DNA of 64,000 nucleotides from Bradyrhizobiaceae bacterium (GTDB taxonomy: Bacteria > Pseudomonadota > Alphaproteobacteria > Rhizobiales > Xanthobacteraceae). The stretch lies in NCBI GenBank assembly GCA_003963145.1, contig RXJJ01000003.1:362146-426145 (forward strand). The letters run 5' to 3'. Below are positions 44,412 through 54,400 of this stretch, in pieces. A program made the position numbers and the translations under genes. The notes beneath the pieces are model-generated. The model was not told the origin of the DNA and did not search any database. It saw only the letters and a program-made list of their open reading frames with translations. Every line of letters starts with the position of its first letter. The first letter of the stretch is position 1.

Positions 44412-46256
44412 ATGCCTGCCTATCGCTCCCGCACCTCCACCCATGGCCGCAACATGGCCGGCGCGCGCGGCCTTTGGCGCGCCACGGGCATGAAGAACGA
44501 GGATTTCGGCAAGCCGATCATCGCGGTGGTGAATTCGTTCACCCAATTCGTCCCCGGCCACGTTCACCTGAAAGACCTCGGCCAGCTCGTCGCGCGCGAG
44601 ATCGAAAAGGTCGGCGGCGTCGCCAAGGAGTTCAATACCATCGCGGTCGACGACGGCATCGCCATGGGCCATGACGGCATGCTCTACAGCCTGCCCTCGC
44701 GCGAGATCATCGCCGACAGCGTCGAGTACATGGTCAACGCACACTGCGCCGACGCGATGGTCTGCATCTCGAACTGCGACAAGATCACGCCCGGCATGCT
44801 GATGGCGGCGCTGCGCCTCAACATTCCAGCCGTATTCGTTTCCGGCGGCCCGATGGAATCCGGCAAGGTCAACATCAAGGGCAAGATCCGCTCCGTCGAT
44901 CTGATCGATGCGATGGTGGCGGCGGCCGACGACAAGGTCAGCGACGCCGAAGTCGAGGTGATCGAGCGCTCCGCCTGCCCGACCTGCGGTTCCTGCTCGG
45001 GCATGTTCACCGCGAACTCCATGAACTGCCTCACCGAGGCGCTCGGTCTTGCGCTTCCGGGCAACGGCTCGGTGCTCGCCACCCATGCCGACCGCAAGGG
45101 CCTGTTCGTCGAAGCCGGACATCTGATCGTGGATCTGGCGCGCCGCTATTATGAGCAGGATGACCAGACGGCGTTGCCGCGCAACATCGCCAGCTTCAAG
45201 GCGTTCGAAAACGCGATGACGCTCGACATTTCGATGGGCGGCTCGACCAACACCGTGCTGCATCTTCTGGCCGCTGCCTATGAAGGGCAGGTGCCGTTCA
45301 CCATGAAGGATATCGACCGGCTGTCGCGGCGCGTGCCCGTATTGTGCAAAGTCGCTCCGTCCGTACCCGATGTGCATCTGGAAGACGTGCATCGCGCCGG
45401 CGGCATCATGGCGATCCTCGGCGAGCTCGACCGCGCCGGCCTGATCGACACGAGCCTGCCGACAACTCACAGCCCGTCGCTGAAGGACGCGCTAGAACGC
45501 TGGGACGTTATGCGCAGCAAGAGCGAGAGCGTGCGGAATTTCTATCGCGCGGCGCCCGGCGGCGTGCGCACCGAGGAAGCGTTCAGCCAGGACAAGCGTT
45601 ACGAGGAGCTCGACACCGATCGCGCCCATGGCTGCATCCGCGACGCCGAACATGCGTTTTCGAAAGACGGCGGCCTTGCGGTGCTGTTCGGCAACCTCGC
45701 GACCGATGGCTGCATCGTCAAGACCGCGGGCGTCGATAACAGCATCCTGAAATTCTCCGGTCCCGCGCGCATTTTCGAAAGCCAGGACGCCGCGGTGGAC
45801 GGCATCCTTGGCGGCAAGATCAAAGCCGGAGACGTGGTGCTGATCCGCTATGAAGGACCGCGCGGCGGCCCCGGCATGCAGGAAATGCTCTACCCGACGA
45901 GTTATTTGAAATCGAAGGGCCTCGGCAAGGCGTGCGCGCTGATCACCGACGGACGCTTCTCGGGCGGCTCGTCAGGATTATCCATCGGGCACGTTTCGCC
46001 CGAAGCGGCGGAAGGCGGCCTGATCGGTCTTGTCGAGGAAGGCGACACGATCCTGTTCGATATTCCGAACCGGAAGGTTCATCTCGATGTCGACGACGCG
46101 ACGATCGAGCGCCGCCGCGCGGCAATGCTCGCACGCGGCGACAAAGCGTGGAAGCCGTCGGCGCCGCGCAAGCGCAACGTCTCGATGGCGCTCAGGGCCT
46201 ACGCCGCGCACACGACCAGCGCGGCGCTTGGCGCGGTGCGTATCGTCAGGGATTGA
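44412..46256 (+). CDS. ilvD: dihydroxy-acid dehydratase
   Basis: IlvD dehydrates 2,3-dihydroxyisovalerate and its homologue in branched-chain amino acid synthesis, using an iron-sulfur cluster. The 614-residue product starts [20 protein letters not shown], as in E. coli, and carries cluster cysteines in SNCDKITPG and [14 protein letters not shown], plus GGSTNTVLH and GDKAWKP. The ATG at 44412 (with GAGGAAT upstream) is preferred over 44379. It stands alone between the heat-shock unit and the convergent ptsN. Confidence 0.97.
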   Translation: MPAYRSRTSTHGRNMAGARGLWRATGMKNEDFGKPIIAVVNSFTQFVPGHVHLKDLGQLVAREIEKVGGVAKEFNTIAVDDGIAMGHDGMLYSLPSREIIADSVEYMVNAHCADAMVCISNCDKITPGMLMAALRLNIPAVFVSGGPMESGKVNIKGKIRSVDLIDAMVAAADDKVSDAEVEVIERSACPTCGSCSGMFTANSMNCLTEALGLALPGNGSVLATHADRKGLFVEAGHLIVDLARRYYEQDDQTALPRNIASFKAFENAMTLDISMGGSTNTVLHLLAAAYEGQVPFTMKDIDRLSRRVPVLCKVAPSVPDVHLEDVHRAGGIMAILGELDRAGLIDTSLPTTHSPSLKDALERWDVMRSKSESVRNFYRAAPGGVRTEEAFSQDKRYEELDTDRAHGCIRDAEHAFSKDGGLAVLFGNLATDGCIVKTAGVDNSILKFSGPARIFESQDAAVDGILGGKIKAGDVVLIRYEGPRGGPGMQEMLYPTSYLKSKGLGKACALITDGRFSGGSSGLSIGHVSPEAAEGGLIGLVEEGDTILFDIPNRKVHLDVDDATIERRRAAMLARGDKAWKPSAPRKRNVSMALRAYAAHTTSAALGAVRIVRD

Positions 46257-46298
46257 TTCTGAAAAATTTTCCGGAGGCCTTGAAGGCTTGAGCGAAGC

Positions 46299-46760
46299 TC
46301 AGGCCGCGGTCGCGGGCGGCAGCGCCAGCACCGAATACAGCGCCTGCGCGTCACGCGAGGCGCGAAGTTTCTTGGCGATATCCTGATCGCGCAGCAGGCG
46401 CGCGATACGTGCCAGCGCCTTCAGATGATCAGCGCCGGCGCCTTCCGGCGCGAGCAGCAGAAACACAAGATCGACCGGCGCGCCGTCCATGGCCTCGAAA
46501 TCGATCGGGCGCTCAAGCCGCGCGAACAGGCCGACCAGCTTCTCAAGCTTGGGCAGCTTGCCGTGGGGAATGGCAACGCCATAGCCGACCGCCGTGGTGC
46601 CGAGCTTTTCCCGCTGCAGCAGAACCTCGAAAATCGTGCGCTCATTCTGCCCGGTCAGCTGCGCAGCGCGCGCGGACATCTCCTGCAACGCCTGCTTCTT
46701 GCTGTTCACTTTTAATGCGGGGAGAATCGCTTCCGGCGCGACCAGATCGGTAATCGTCAT
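46299..46760 (-). CDS. ptsN: PTS IIA-like nitrogen regulatory protein PtsN (EIIA-Ntr)
   Basis: PtsN is the terminal phosphoacceptor of the nitrogen phosphotransferase system, acting on potassium transport, nitrogen and carbon control rather than sugar uptake. The 153 residues show the EIIA fold with the phosphorylated His in VAIPHGKLPKL, the EVLLQREKLGTTAVGYG strand and FLLLAPEGAGADHLKALA. It is the last gene in the minus-strand order rpoN-hpf-ptsN, a long-conserved proteobacterial linkage. Confidence 0.95.
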   Translation of the reverse strand: MTITDLVAPEAILPALKVNSKKQALQEMSARAAQLTGQNERTIFEVLLQREKLGTTAVGYGVAIPHGKLPKLEKLVGLFARLERPIDFEAMDGAPVDLVFLLLAPEGAGADHLKALARIARLLRDQDIAKKLRASRDAQALYSVLALPPATAA

Positions 46761-46910
46761 GGAGCGTTCCGAAGAAGGAGTTCAAGCGTTAACGAGGGTG
46801 AAGAGCATTTAATTCTGCGGGCCCGGCCAAGCCGGACCTCACGCCTTCTTAAGGCCGCGGACCATATTGGCGGTCCGCCGGTGCGTCAAGACGTCCTGCG
46901 GCCGTCATGG

Positions 46911-47513
46911 TCAGTTGGTCGCAGGCGGATCGACCCATCCGACGTTACCGTCAGAGCGCCGGTAGATAACGTTAACACGCCCGCTGCTGCCATGCTGGAA
47001 CACGAGAGCGGATGCACCTGTCAGATCCAGTTCCATCACAGCCTCGCTGACGGAGCATCGTCTCAGCGACTGCGTCGATTCGGCAATAATGACCGGATTA
47101 AAAACCGTGACTTCCTCATGACTGTCGAAGTCCGGTCCCTCGATGACATAATTCGAGGCATCGATGCCCGACATTTCCATCGCGGCCATCGCGGCATTCT
47201 CGGCATGCGCCTTGCGCGCCGAGCGATCCTTCAGCCGGCTCTTGTAACGTCTCAATCTTTTCTCGATCAGCAGCAGCGCCTGATCGGCGCTCGCGTAGGC
47301 GTCCGCCGCCATCGAATCCGCTTCGAGCGTGATGCCGGAATCCAGATGCAGCGCGCAGTCGGTGCGAAAGCCGAACCCGTCCTTGCTCAAGGTGATGTGG
47401 CCCGAATAGTTGCCGTCGAAATATTTCCGCAGCACTTCATCGGTGCGAGCGGCGACGCGATCGCGCATGGCCTCGCCAATGCTGATGCTTTTGCCGGAGA
47501 CACGGAGCGTCAT
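46911..47513 (-). CDS. hpf: long-form ribosome hibernation promoting factor
   Basis: The long HPF binds the 30S mRNA/tRNA channel and dimerises ribosomes into 100S particles in slow growth. The 200-residue product has the N-terminal sigma-54 modulation domain (MTLRVSGKSISIGEAMRDRV ... DKAL-like ASADQALLLIEKRLRRYKSRL), a linker, and the C-terminal dimerisation domain (VTVFNPVIIAE ... MELDLTGASALVFQHGSSGRVNVIYRRSDGNVGWV). It lies 57 bp downstream of rpoN. A 7-bp hairpin (46857-46878) follows on the transcript. Confidence 0.95.
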   Translation of the reverse strand: MTLRVSGKSISIGEAMRDRVAARTDEVLRKYFDGNYSGHITLSKDGFGFRTDCALHLDSGITLEADSMAADAYASADQALLLIEKRLRRYKSRLKDRSARKAHAENAAMAAMEMSGIDASNYVIEGPDFDSHEEVTVFNPVIIAESTQSLRRCSVSEAVMELDLTGASALVFQHGSSGRVNVIYRRSDGNVGWVDPPATN

Positions 47514-47570
47514 GAGATACCTCCCTTCTCGTCAGACCGGAGAACAGGATCGCCAAACCTCCGGCAGCCG

Positions 47571-49256
47571 TCAAGCCGGAGCTGTGTCGCGGGATTTGTC
47601 GTTCGATGGTACAGCCGGGCTCAGCGAGTTTCCAAGCATGTTCTGCTTGTCACGCCGCCGCTGCACCGAGGAGGGAATTCGCATCGCTTCGCGGTATTTG
47701 GCAACTGTTCTTCGGGCAATATCAATGCCCTCGGCACGCAAACGTTCCACCAGCGTATCGTCTGACAGGATCGCGGCCGCTTCCTCCGCATCGATCAGCT
47801 GTTTGATGCGGTGCCGCACGGCTTCCGCCGAATGCGCCTCGCCGCCATCCGCAGATGCAATCGAGGCGGTGAAAAAATATTTTAATTCGAAAATACCGCG
47901 ATTGGTCGCCATGTATTTGTTGGCGGTCACGCGCGAGACGGTCGATTCATGCATTTGAATGGCGTCGGCAACCGCCTTGAGATTGAGCGGGCGCAGATGC
48001 GAGACGCCCTGCGTGAAAAAGCCGTCCTGCTGGCGCACAATTTCGGACGAAACCTTCAGGATTGTCCGGGCGCGCTGATCGAGCGCGCGCACCAGCCAGG
48101 TCGCGTTCTGCAGGCAATCGGTGAAATAGGATTTGTCGCCGTCCTTGCGGATCGTCTTCGACAACTCCGTATAGTAGCTTTGATTGACGAGAACACGCGG
48201 CAACGTATCGCTGTTGAGTTCGACAAGCCAGCCGCCGTCCGGCCCCGGGCGCACATAAACGTCCGGCACCACGGTCTGGGCCTTGGTCGAACCGAATTTC
48301 AGGCCGGGCTTGGGATCGAGATGACGGATTTCGCCGATCATGTCGGCGATATCCTCGTCGTCGACACTGCAGATTTTACGCAACGCCCCGAAGTCGCGCT
48401 TGGCCAGCAGATCGAGATTCTCGACCAGCGCCTGCATCGCGGGATCGTAACGATCGCGCTCGCGCAACTGGATAGCAAGACACTCGCCCAGCGAGCGCGC
48501 ACAAACGCCGGGCGGATCGAATGTCTGCAACACCGACAGCACGCCTTGCACGTCGTCGGAGTTCGCGCCGAGTTTCTCGGCGGCCTGGCCAAGATCGGGC
48601 GGCAAATAACCCGCATCATCGACAAGATCGATAAGGTATTTTCCGATCATGCGCTGCGCAGGATCGGTCAGCGCCACAGCAAGCTGTTCGGCCAGATGGT
48701 CATGCAGCGACAATTCGGCCGCGACGAACGCTTCGAGATTATAGTCGTCGTCATTGGACGAGCCGCCGCCCCATTCGGTGAAGGCGGTGGGCGCGGCGTC
48801 CTGGGCATTGCGCGCGGCGGCTTCTGACGGCTCCTCGCTGAAAACGTTATCCAGTCCGTTGTCGAAGGTCTGCTCCATGTCGGAGCGCGTGCCGAGGTCG
48901 CGATTGATCCAGTCGTCGCCGCCACCCTCGAATTGATCGCCTGCGGAATAATCGCCGCTGTCGTCACCGGAGGACGGGCCGGCCCCTGAGTCGGGCGAAA
49001 AATCATCCATGGCAGTGTCGGCCTTGGCAAAATCGCCCGGTTCCCCGGCCGTACCAGCAGCCTGTTCCTCACCGCGAACCGGCGGTTCGCCATTGTCGCC
49101 CGCCCGCTCCAGCAGCGGATTCCGCTCCAGTTCTTCCTCGACAAAGGCCACCAGATCGAGGTTGGATAGCTGCAACAGCTTGATCGCCTGCATCAATTGC
49201 GGCGTCATCACCAGTGACTGCGACTGGCGGAACTCCAAGCGTTGCGTTAGTGCCAT
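47571..49256 (-). CDS. rpoN: RNA polymerase sigma-54 factor
   Basis: Sigma-54 directs transcription from -24/-12 promoters and needs enhancer-binding ATPases. The 561-residue product has the Gln/Leu-rich activator region (ALTQRLEFRQSQSLVMTPQLMQAIKLLQLS), a long acidic region II (about 50-140), a core-binding domain, the helix-turn-helix, and the RpoN box ARRTVAKYREAM near residue 525. A GAGGGA ribosome-binding site precedes the ATG. Position after lptB and before hpf-ptsN is the standard one; Bradyrhizobium species often have a second rpoN elsewhere. Confidence 0.97.
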   Translation of the reverse strand: MALTQRLEFRQSQSLVMTPQLMQAIKLLQLSNLDLVAFVEEELERNPLLERAGDNGEPPVRGEEQAAGTAGEPGDFAKADTAMDDFSPDSGAGPSSGDDSGDYSAGDQFEGGGDDWINRDLGTRSDMEQTFDNGLDNVFSEEPSEAAARNAQDAAPTAFTEWGGGSSNDDDYNLEAFVAAELSLHDHLAEQLAVALTDPAQRMIGKYLIDLVDDAGYLPPDLGQAAEKLGANSDDVQGVLSVLQTFDPPGVCARSLGECLAIQLRERDRYDPAMQALVENLDLLAKRDFGALRKICSVDDEDIADMIGEIRHLDPKPGLKFGSTKAQTVVPDVYVRPGPDGGWLVELNSDTLPRVLVNQSYYTELSKTIRKDGDKSYFTDCLQNATWLVRALDQRARTILKVSSEIVRQQDGFFTQGVSHLRPLNLKAVADAIQMHESTVSRVTANKYMATNRGIFELKYFFTASIASADGGEAHSAEAVRHRIKQLIDAEEAAAILSDDTLVERLRAEGIDIARRTVAKYREAMRIPSSVQRRRDKQNMLGNSLSPAVPSNDKSRDTAPA

Positions 49257-49402
49257 TCCCTCAAGATCCGGCCGAAAGTTGGTCCAAATCTTGCTTATTA
49301 CGTTTATGAGGCAATGTACACGACTTGACGGACGGGAATTTTGAGCTAGTGGGCGTCCGGTCCCTGTTTAGCTCCGGTTGGTAAACAGCCGGCCTTCCGG
49401 CC

Positions 49403-50641
49403 TCAAAGGCGGAATTCTTCTCCGAGATAAAGCCTGCGGACATCCGGATCGTTGACGATCTGCTCCGGGCTGCCTTCGGTCAGCACTTCACCAGCATAGA
49501 CAATATAGGCGCGGTCGGTGAGCCCGAGCGTTTCGCGGACATTGTGGTCTGTAATGAGAACGCCGATACCGCGATTGGTGAGATGGCGCACCAATTGCTG
49601 AATGTCGCCGACCGCAATGGGATCGATGCCGGCGAAGGGTTCGTCAAGCAGCATGTAACTCGGCCGCGAGGCCAGCGCGCGCGCGATTTCCACGCGGCGG
49701 CGTTCGCCGCCGGACAATGCGATCGACGGCGATTTCCTCAGGCGAGTGATGTTGAATTCCTCAAGCAGGGAATTCAGCTCCATCTCGCGCTTGCGCCTGT
49801 TGGGCTCAACCACTTCGAGCACCGCGAGGATATTCTCCTCCACGCTCAAGCCGCGAAAGATCGAGGCTTCCTGCGGCAGATAGCCGATCCCGAGCCGCGC
49901 CCGCTGATACATCGGCATCGCCGTGACATCGTGACCATCGAGTTCGACACGGCCGCGATCAGCCTTGATCAGTCCGGTGATCATGTAAAAGACCGTCGTC
50001 TTGCCCGCGCCATTGGGGCCGAGCAGGCCGACAGCTTCGCCCCGCCGCACGTAGATGCTGACGCCGCGCACGACGTGTCGCGAACCGAAGCTTTTTTCGA
50101 CACCGTGAATCGCGAGGTATCCCGGGCGCGGGGCACGCCGTGCGGGCGCCACGCCATTGCCGCTTACATTGGCGAATGATTGAACGGCAAAGGGCTGATT
50201 TGCCCGGGCACTTTGAGGTGGATTTAATGGCACAGTCGATTGTCCGTTCGGCGAGGCGCGGCGCTCCTGGCGCGCAGGCTCGCGAGGCAGTTCTCTCTGC
50301 ACTTCCCTTTGAGTTTCTCTTCGAGCTTCTCTTGGCTGGTCCCGCCGAATCGGCTGGGCGGAATGGTTGAATGAAAAAGGCTCGGCCGGCTCAAGCTCGG
50401 CGACAGAGGGAGCGGGCGGCGCCGACACAGCGCGCTGACGCACTTCGCGAGCCGGGGGCTGTTCAAAGAAGGAAGCGGAATCCTCGCGGGCACTCTCGGC
50501 GCGGCCAGAATCTCCACGCACGGTTCTGAAAATATCGCCCATCCGCTCACCCAGCGAGGTGATATCGGGACGCGAACGCGCAAAGCCCTGCCGTCCCCGG
50601 GCGGGTGCCTTGCGACGGAATATGCCCAGGAAATCCACCAT
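49403..50641 (-). CDS. lptB: LPS export ABC transporter ATPase LptB with long N-terminal extension
   Basis: LptB powers extraction of LPS from the inner membrane by LptFGC. Residues 174-412 are a complete LptB ATPase: Walker [10 protein letters not shown] (208-216), Q-loop YLPQEASIF, signature [15 protein letters not shown], Walker [14 protein letters not shown] and H-loop [10 protein letters not shown]. coli LptB is 241 residues; here about 173 extra residues precede it, rich in Arg, Glu, Gln, Pro and Ser, with an [15 protein letters not shown]-type charged stretch (103-117) and no predicted fold. ATG 50641 gives the full protein; an internal start would make a normal-sized LptB. It lies downstream of lptC-lptA. 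Confidence 0.93.
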   Translation of the reverse strand: MVDFLGIFRRKAPARGRQGFARSRPDITSLGERMGDIFRTVRGDSGRAESAREDSASFFEQPPAREVRQRAVSAPPAPSVAELEPAEPFSFNHSAQPIRRDQPREARRETQREVQRELPREPARQERRASPNGQSTVPLNPPQSARANQPFAVQSFANVSGNGVAPARRAPRPGYLAIHGVEKSFGSRHVVRGVSIYVRRGEAVGLLGPNGAGKTTVFYMITGLIKADRGRVELDGHDVTAMPMYQRARLGIGYLPQEASIFRGLSVEENILAVLEVVEPNRRKREMELNSLLEEFNITRLRKSPSIALSGGERRRVEIARALASRPSYMLLDEPFAGIDPIAVGDIQQLVRHLTNRGIGVLITDHNVRETLGLTDRAYIVYAGEVLTEGSPEQIVNDPDVRRLYLGEEFRL

Positions 50642-50784
50642 ATCGCTTCGATTAGCCTTTCAGGTGGCTCGATTGCGCTTCGCGGCCAATCGCCAGCGAA
50701 ACATCCTACGCTGGAACGGCGAAGGCCGTATCATTTCTCGAACGGCTTCGCATATGTCGGTGATACAGGCTTGGCGTGGTAGGT

Positions 50785-51570
50785 TCAACCTCGGGGCGGC
50801 GAGACTTGCTGCAAGCTATTGAGTTTAAGCGGCTTTCCGGCCGCCGCCGGTTGGGACGGCGTCTCCCGGGACGCTCCGCCGCCGCTGGCACCGTTGGGAA
50901 CAAAGCCGGCCGGACCGCCGCCCTGGGTGGAGGATTGGAACATTCCCTGCACCCCGCGGCCACCTTCCGATTCGACGCGCGAGACGCCTGTGGTCATGTC
51001 CACGATCAGCCTGTCACCACGCAGCACATTTTTGTCCTTGGTGAGAACAACACCACCGAGCATCGTCACTGTGTTGGCCCGCATGTCGAACACACCAGTC
51101 TGACCGGTGACGGTCTGATCCTTCTGCGTCACCGTCACCCCGCCCTTGGCTTCGAGCCGGCGGATCGACGACGCGCCGCCAGGGCCGGGTGTGGCGGACT
51201 TCATCGCGCCCGATTTCGGAGCCTTTGGATCCTGATCGTAATAGACCACCAGCGACTGCGCGCGCATTGTGGTGTCGCCCTGCACCACCTTGACGTTGCC
51301 CGAGAACGTGGCCGCCTTGTCCTTGTCGCGCATCTCCAGCGACAGCGCGTCGATCTGGATCGGCTTGTCGCGGTTCTGCGAAAAGCCCTGCATCGCATTC
51401 GGCACGCCGGTCATGGTGCTCGTCTGTGCATGCGCGCCTGCCGCGGCGGATATCGCAACGACGAAAATACCCGCGCGGCACAAAATTCGCGCAGCGCTGC
51501 GCGCGAATGCCGTCGGGTTGCGGCCGCCCTTAAATCTGATGGCTGACTGTATCGAAGGGACTGTCATCAT
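50785..51570 (-). CDS. lptA: LPS transport periplasmic protein LptA (OstA-like)
   Basis: LptA forms the periplasmic bridge that carries LPS from LptC to LptD. The 261-residue product has an N-terminal signal peptide ending AAAGAHA (about residue 48) after a long basic lead. The OstA/LptA jellyroll repeats follow (PIQIDALSLEMRDKDKAATFSGNVKVVQGDTTMRA ... GGVTVTQKDQTVTGQTGVFDMRANTVTMLGGVVLTKDKNVLRGDRLIVDM), with a Gly/Pro/Ser-rich tail. It overlaps lptC by 4 bp. Confidence 0.93.
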   Translation of the reverse strand: MMTVPSIQSAIRFKGGRNPTAFARSAARILCRAGIFVVAISAAAGAHAQTSTMTGVPNAMQGFSQNRDKPIQIDALSLEMRDKDKAATFSGNVKVVQGDTTMRAQSLVVYYDQDPKAPKSGAMKSATPGPGGASSIRRLEAKGGVTVTQKDQTVTGQTGVFDMRANTVTMLGGVVLTKDKNVLRGDRLIVDMTTGVSRVESEGGRGVQGMFQSSTQGGGPAGFVPNGASGGGASRETPSQPAAAGKPLKLNSLQQVSPPRG

Positions 51571-52289
51571 TTCGGAGCCGTTGCGTCTTGTGCGGCAGCA
51601 GGCTGACCGCCCGTACCCGCTGTGTCGTCCTTATTCGTCTGATCCGGCTTATTCATGATCAGGATCATCGTTACACCGCCATCGAAACGAACCAGTTCGC
51701 CATTTTCGGTAATGCGCAGGTTTTGCGCGTCGAGCGTGCCATCGAGAAGCTTCACTGCCACCGGATTGTCCGACGACACAGTGCCGTTGGCCATGTCGAC
51801 GTCGGCCTGAGTCAGGCGCGCCTCATAGCCGGTGCTTGACTGCAAAAGAATGTCATCGCGCAGCGTCAGAACCTGCGATTTGGTATCGAACCGGCCGACC
51901 CGCGCGTCGAGCGTAAGCCCGGATTTATCCTCCATCTGGATTTTCGCGCGCATGTCCTGAAGCTCGACGATACTCGGCTTCGTCACATCCTGTGTCGCGG
52001 CCCTGGCCCATAATTCGTACGGCCGCTGATCCGGCGTGAAGCCTGCCAGATGCGGCGAATCCATCGTGATGGTGGTGCCGGACATCGAGAGCTGGCCCAT
52101 GTCCAGCGGCAGTTTCACGAAAAAGCGGAACGGATTGAAAATCGAGGCCAGCAAGATCACCAACAGTGACACCACGACCACAGCCGGAACGGCCTTGCGC
52201 AGCAGCCGCACGCGACGGCTGTGGCGCAGCGCGATGGCGTACCGCGCGTCGGCGCTTGCCTGATAATTCTGGCCTTGAACCGAGGACAC
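51567..52289 (-). CDS. lptC: LPS export ABC transporter periplasmic protein LptC
   Basis: LptC receives LPS from LptB2FG and hands it to LptA. The 240-residue product has a cytoplasmic lead, one membrane helix (AVPAVVVVSLLVILLASIF) and a periplasmic LptC jellyroll (LSMSGTTITMDSPHLAGF ... QVLTLRDDILLQSSTGYEARLTQADVDMANGTVSSDNPV). A GTG at 52289 with GGAG six bases upstream is the best start; the open frame to 52442 overlaps rnd and shows no family resemblance. The stop overlaps the lptA start (ATGA). Confidence 0.9.
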   Translation of the reverse strand: MSSVQGQNYQASADARYAIALRHSRRVRLLRKAVPAVVVVSLLVILLASIFNPFRFFVKLPLDMGQLSMSGTTITMDSPHLAGFTPDQRPYELWARAATQDVTKPSIVELQDMRAKIQMEDKSGLTLDARVGRFDTKSQVLTLRDDILLQSSTGYEARLTQADVDMANGTVSSDNPVAVKLLDGTLDAQNLRITENGELVRFDGGVTMILIMNKPDQTNKDDTAGTGGQPAAAQDATAPK

Positions 52290-52408
52290 CCCATGCTCCG
52301 GATTAGAGACTCGTGCGGATCGCGCATGACGGCGTATTCTATGCTCGATTTGCCGTCTCTGCACCCCCAAGAGGACAATGAGTGTGACCGAAACGGGGCA
52401 ACGCGCAT

Positions 52409-53023
52409 TTATGAATGCGCGAAAATATCCTCGTTCTCCCACCCTTCGAGATCGAGCAACGCACGGGTCGGCAGAAATTCGAAACAGGATTTTGCAAGTG
52501 AAGTGCGATTCTCGCGCGACAGCATCGCATCGAGCTTTTCGCGCAAGGCGTGCAAATACAGCACGTCTGACGCAGCGTAAGTAAGCTGGGCTTCACTCAG
52601 CGAGGCCGCGCCCCAATCGCTGGACTGCTGCTGCTTGGAAATCTCGACACCCAGAACCTCGCGCGTCAGGTCCTTCAGGCCGTGGCGATCTGTATAGGTC
52701 CGCACCAGCTTCGAGACGATCTTGGTGCAATAGACCGGCTGCGGCAGCACGCCGAAAGCGTGATACAGCACGGCAATATCGAACCGGCCGAAATGAAAGA
52801 TTTTCGTGATCTTCGGATCGCCAAGCAGCTTCTTCAGATTCGGCGCGTCGGTGTGACCCGCCGGAATCTGCACCACGTCCGCCGTGCCGTCGCCATTGGA
52901 CAACTGCACCACGCAAAGCCGGTCGCGGTGCGGATTCAGGCCCAGCGTCTCGGTGTCGATCGCCACCGAGTCGGTATAGCGCGAAATATCCGGCAGATCG
53001 CCGCGATGCAGGCGGATGGTCAT
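52409..53023 (-). CDS. rnd: ribonuclease D-like 3'-5' exonuclease
   Basis: A DEDDy exonuclease that trims the 3' ends of tRNA and other stable RNA. The 204-residue product holds only the catalytic domain: motif I AIDTETLGLN, motif II HFGRFDIAVLYH, motif III YAASDVLYLHAL with the Tyr. It lacks the HRDC domains of E. coli RNase D, the usual short form in alphaproteobacteria. The ATG at 53023 (MTIRLHRGDLPD) fits the family. tRNA-Leu lies 143 bp upstream on the same strand. Confidence 0.93.
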   Translation of the reverse strand: MTIRLHRGDLPDISRYTDSVAIDTETLGLNPHRDRLCVVQLSNGDGTADVVQIPAGHTDAPNLKKLLGDPKITKIFHFGRFDIAVLYHAFGVLPQPVYCTKIVSKLVRTYTDRHGLKDLTREVLGVEISKQQQSSDWGAASLSEAQLTYAASDVLYLHALREKLDAMLSRENRTSLAKSCFEFLPTRALLDLEGWENEDIFAHS

Positions 53024-53166
53024 GTCCCGAAAGCCTTGTGCAGAGTGTCTCGTCGAATCGGTAGCGGCCAAATTACCGCTCTCAGGTTACCGCTCAATGG
53101 CCCGGCGCACGAGGGGCTTCGCGCCACTCCCGAAGCCGCAACAAGGGCCGAAAAATTCCGAACGAG

Positions 53167-53251
53167 TGGTGCCCAGGAAAGGACTCGAACCTTCACGCCT
53201 TGCAGCACAGGTACCTGAAACCTGCGTGTCTACCAATTCCACCACCTGGGC
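53167..53251 (-). tRNA. tRNA-Leu (anticodon CAG)
   Basis: An 85-base class II tRNA with acceptor stem gcccagg/cctgggc, the leucine-type D-arm (tggtggaattggtagacacg), anticodon loop ttcaggt (anticodon CAG; plus-strand positions 53215-53217), a variable arm, T-arm with ggttcgagtcc, and an encoded ACCA end. It reads CUG codons, the major leucine codon in this GC-rich genome. Confidence 0.97.
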
Positions 53252-53431
53252 GCGAAGGGGTTAGTACGGATCGCCCGTGCGCTTGTCAAATTCAGTTGTT
53301 AGGATCGGGCCGCCAAATGCCCCGATCCGGCCCTGTACAGCTCTTGGCTGATGGCGTATCGCGGAAATAGTATAGAGCGGCCAAGTCCAAACCGGCTAAA
53401 GCCTAACCCCGGCAAATTGCAGGAACTCTCC

Positions 53432-54397
53432 ATGACAGCGCCCATCGACACCCTCGTCACGGTTTTCGGCGGATCGGGCTTTATCGGCCGCCATGTGGTG
53501 CGAGCGCTGGCCAAGCGGGATTACCGGCTCCGGATCGGTGTCAGGCGGCCCGAACTGGCGGGTCATTTGCAGCCGCTCGGCAAGGTCGGCCAGATCAATC
53601 CGGTGCAGGCCAACATCCGCCATCAGGCCTCGGTGGAAGCCGCCATGCGCGGCGCCAGCGTCGTGGTCAATCTGGTCGGCATTCTGTCCGAGAGCGGCGC
53701 ACAGAGCTTCGACGCGGTACAGAATCTGGGCGCGAAAACGGTCGCCGAAGCCGCCAGCCGGATCGGCGCGCGCGTCGTGCATATGTCGGCAATCGGCGCG
53801 GATGAAAATTCCTCCTCGCGCTACGCACGCGCCAAGGCCGCGGGCGAAAAAGCCGTGCTGGCCGCGGCACCGACTGCGACAATCATCCGGCCCTCGGTGG
53901 TGTTCGGACCGGAAGATCAATTCACCAACCGCTTTGCGGCGCTGGCCCGGATGTCGCCGGTCCTGCCGCTGATCGGCGGCGAAACCAAGCTCCAGCCGGT
54001 CTATGCCGGCGATGTCGCCACGGCGGTTGCCGATGCCGTCGACGGCAAGACGAAGCCGGGCGCGACCTACGAGCTCGGCGGACCCGAAGTCATGACGATG
54101 AAGGAAATTGTCGAGCTTGTTCTGCGTACCATCGAACGCGAGCGGGCGCTGGTGCCGCTGCCTTTCGCGCTGGCGCATTTGAAGTCGCAGTTCTTGCGCT
54201 TCGCGCCGGGCGATCTGAAGCTGACGCCCGATCAGGTCGAATTGCTGCGTACCGACAATATCGTGTCGGATGCCGCAAAAACTGCGGGGCTGACGCTGGA
54301 AGGCCTTGGCATTCCGCTGGAGTCGATGGAGGCGGTGATCCCGTCCTATCTCTGGCGTTTCCGCAAGACCGGACAGTTCGCGCACAAGGGCGCGTAA
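53432..54397 (+). CDS. NAD(P)-dependent SDR, complex I NDUFA9-like
   Basis: A 321-residue atypical short-chain dehydrogenase resembling the mitochondrial complex I accessory subunit NDUFA9. It starts MTAPIDTLVTVFGGSGFIGRHVVRAL with the GxxGxxG cofactor loop, and shows VVNLVGILSESG, HMSAIGADENSSSRYARAKAAGE and IIRPSVVFGPEDQF. The usual catalytic YxxxK is replaced by RYARAKA, consistent with a non-classical member. A role as a complex I assembly or accessory factor is inferred from similarity. The ATG at 53432 is chosen over 53351. It is convergent with uppP, 3 bp apart. Confidence 0.88.
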   Translation: MTAPIDTLVTVFGGSGFIGRHVVRALAKRDYRLRIGVRRPELAGHLQPLGKVGQINPVQANIRHQASVEAAMRGASVVVNLVGILSESGAQSFDAVQNLGAKTVAEAASRIGARVVHMSAIGADENSSSRYARAKAAGEKAVLAAAPTATIIRPSVVFGPEDQFTNRFAALARMSPVLPLIGGETKLQPVYAGDVATAVADAVDGKTKPGATYELGGPEVMTMKEIVELVLRTIERERALVPLPFALAHLKSQFLRFAPGDLKLTPDQVELLRTDNIVSDAAKTAGLTLEGLGIPLESMEAVIPSYLWRFRKTGQFAHKGA

Positions 54398-54400
54398 GTC

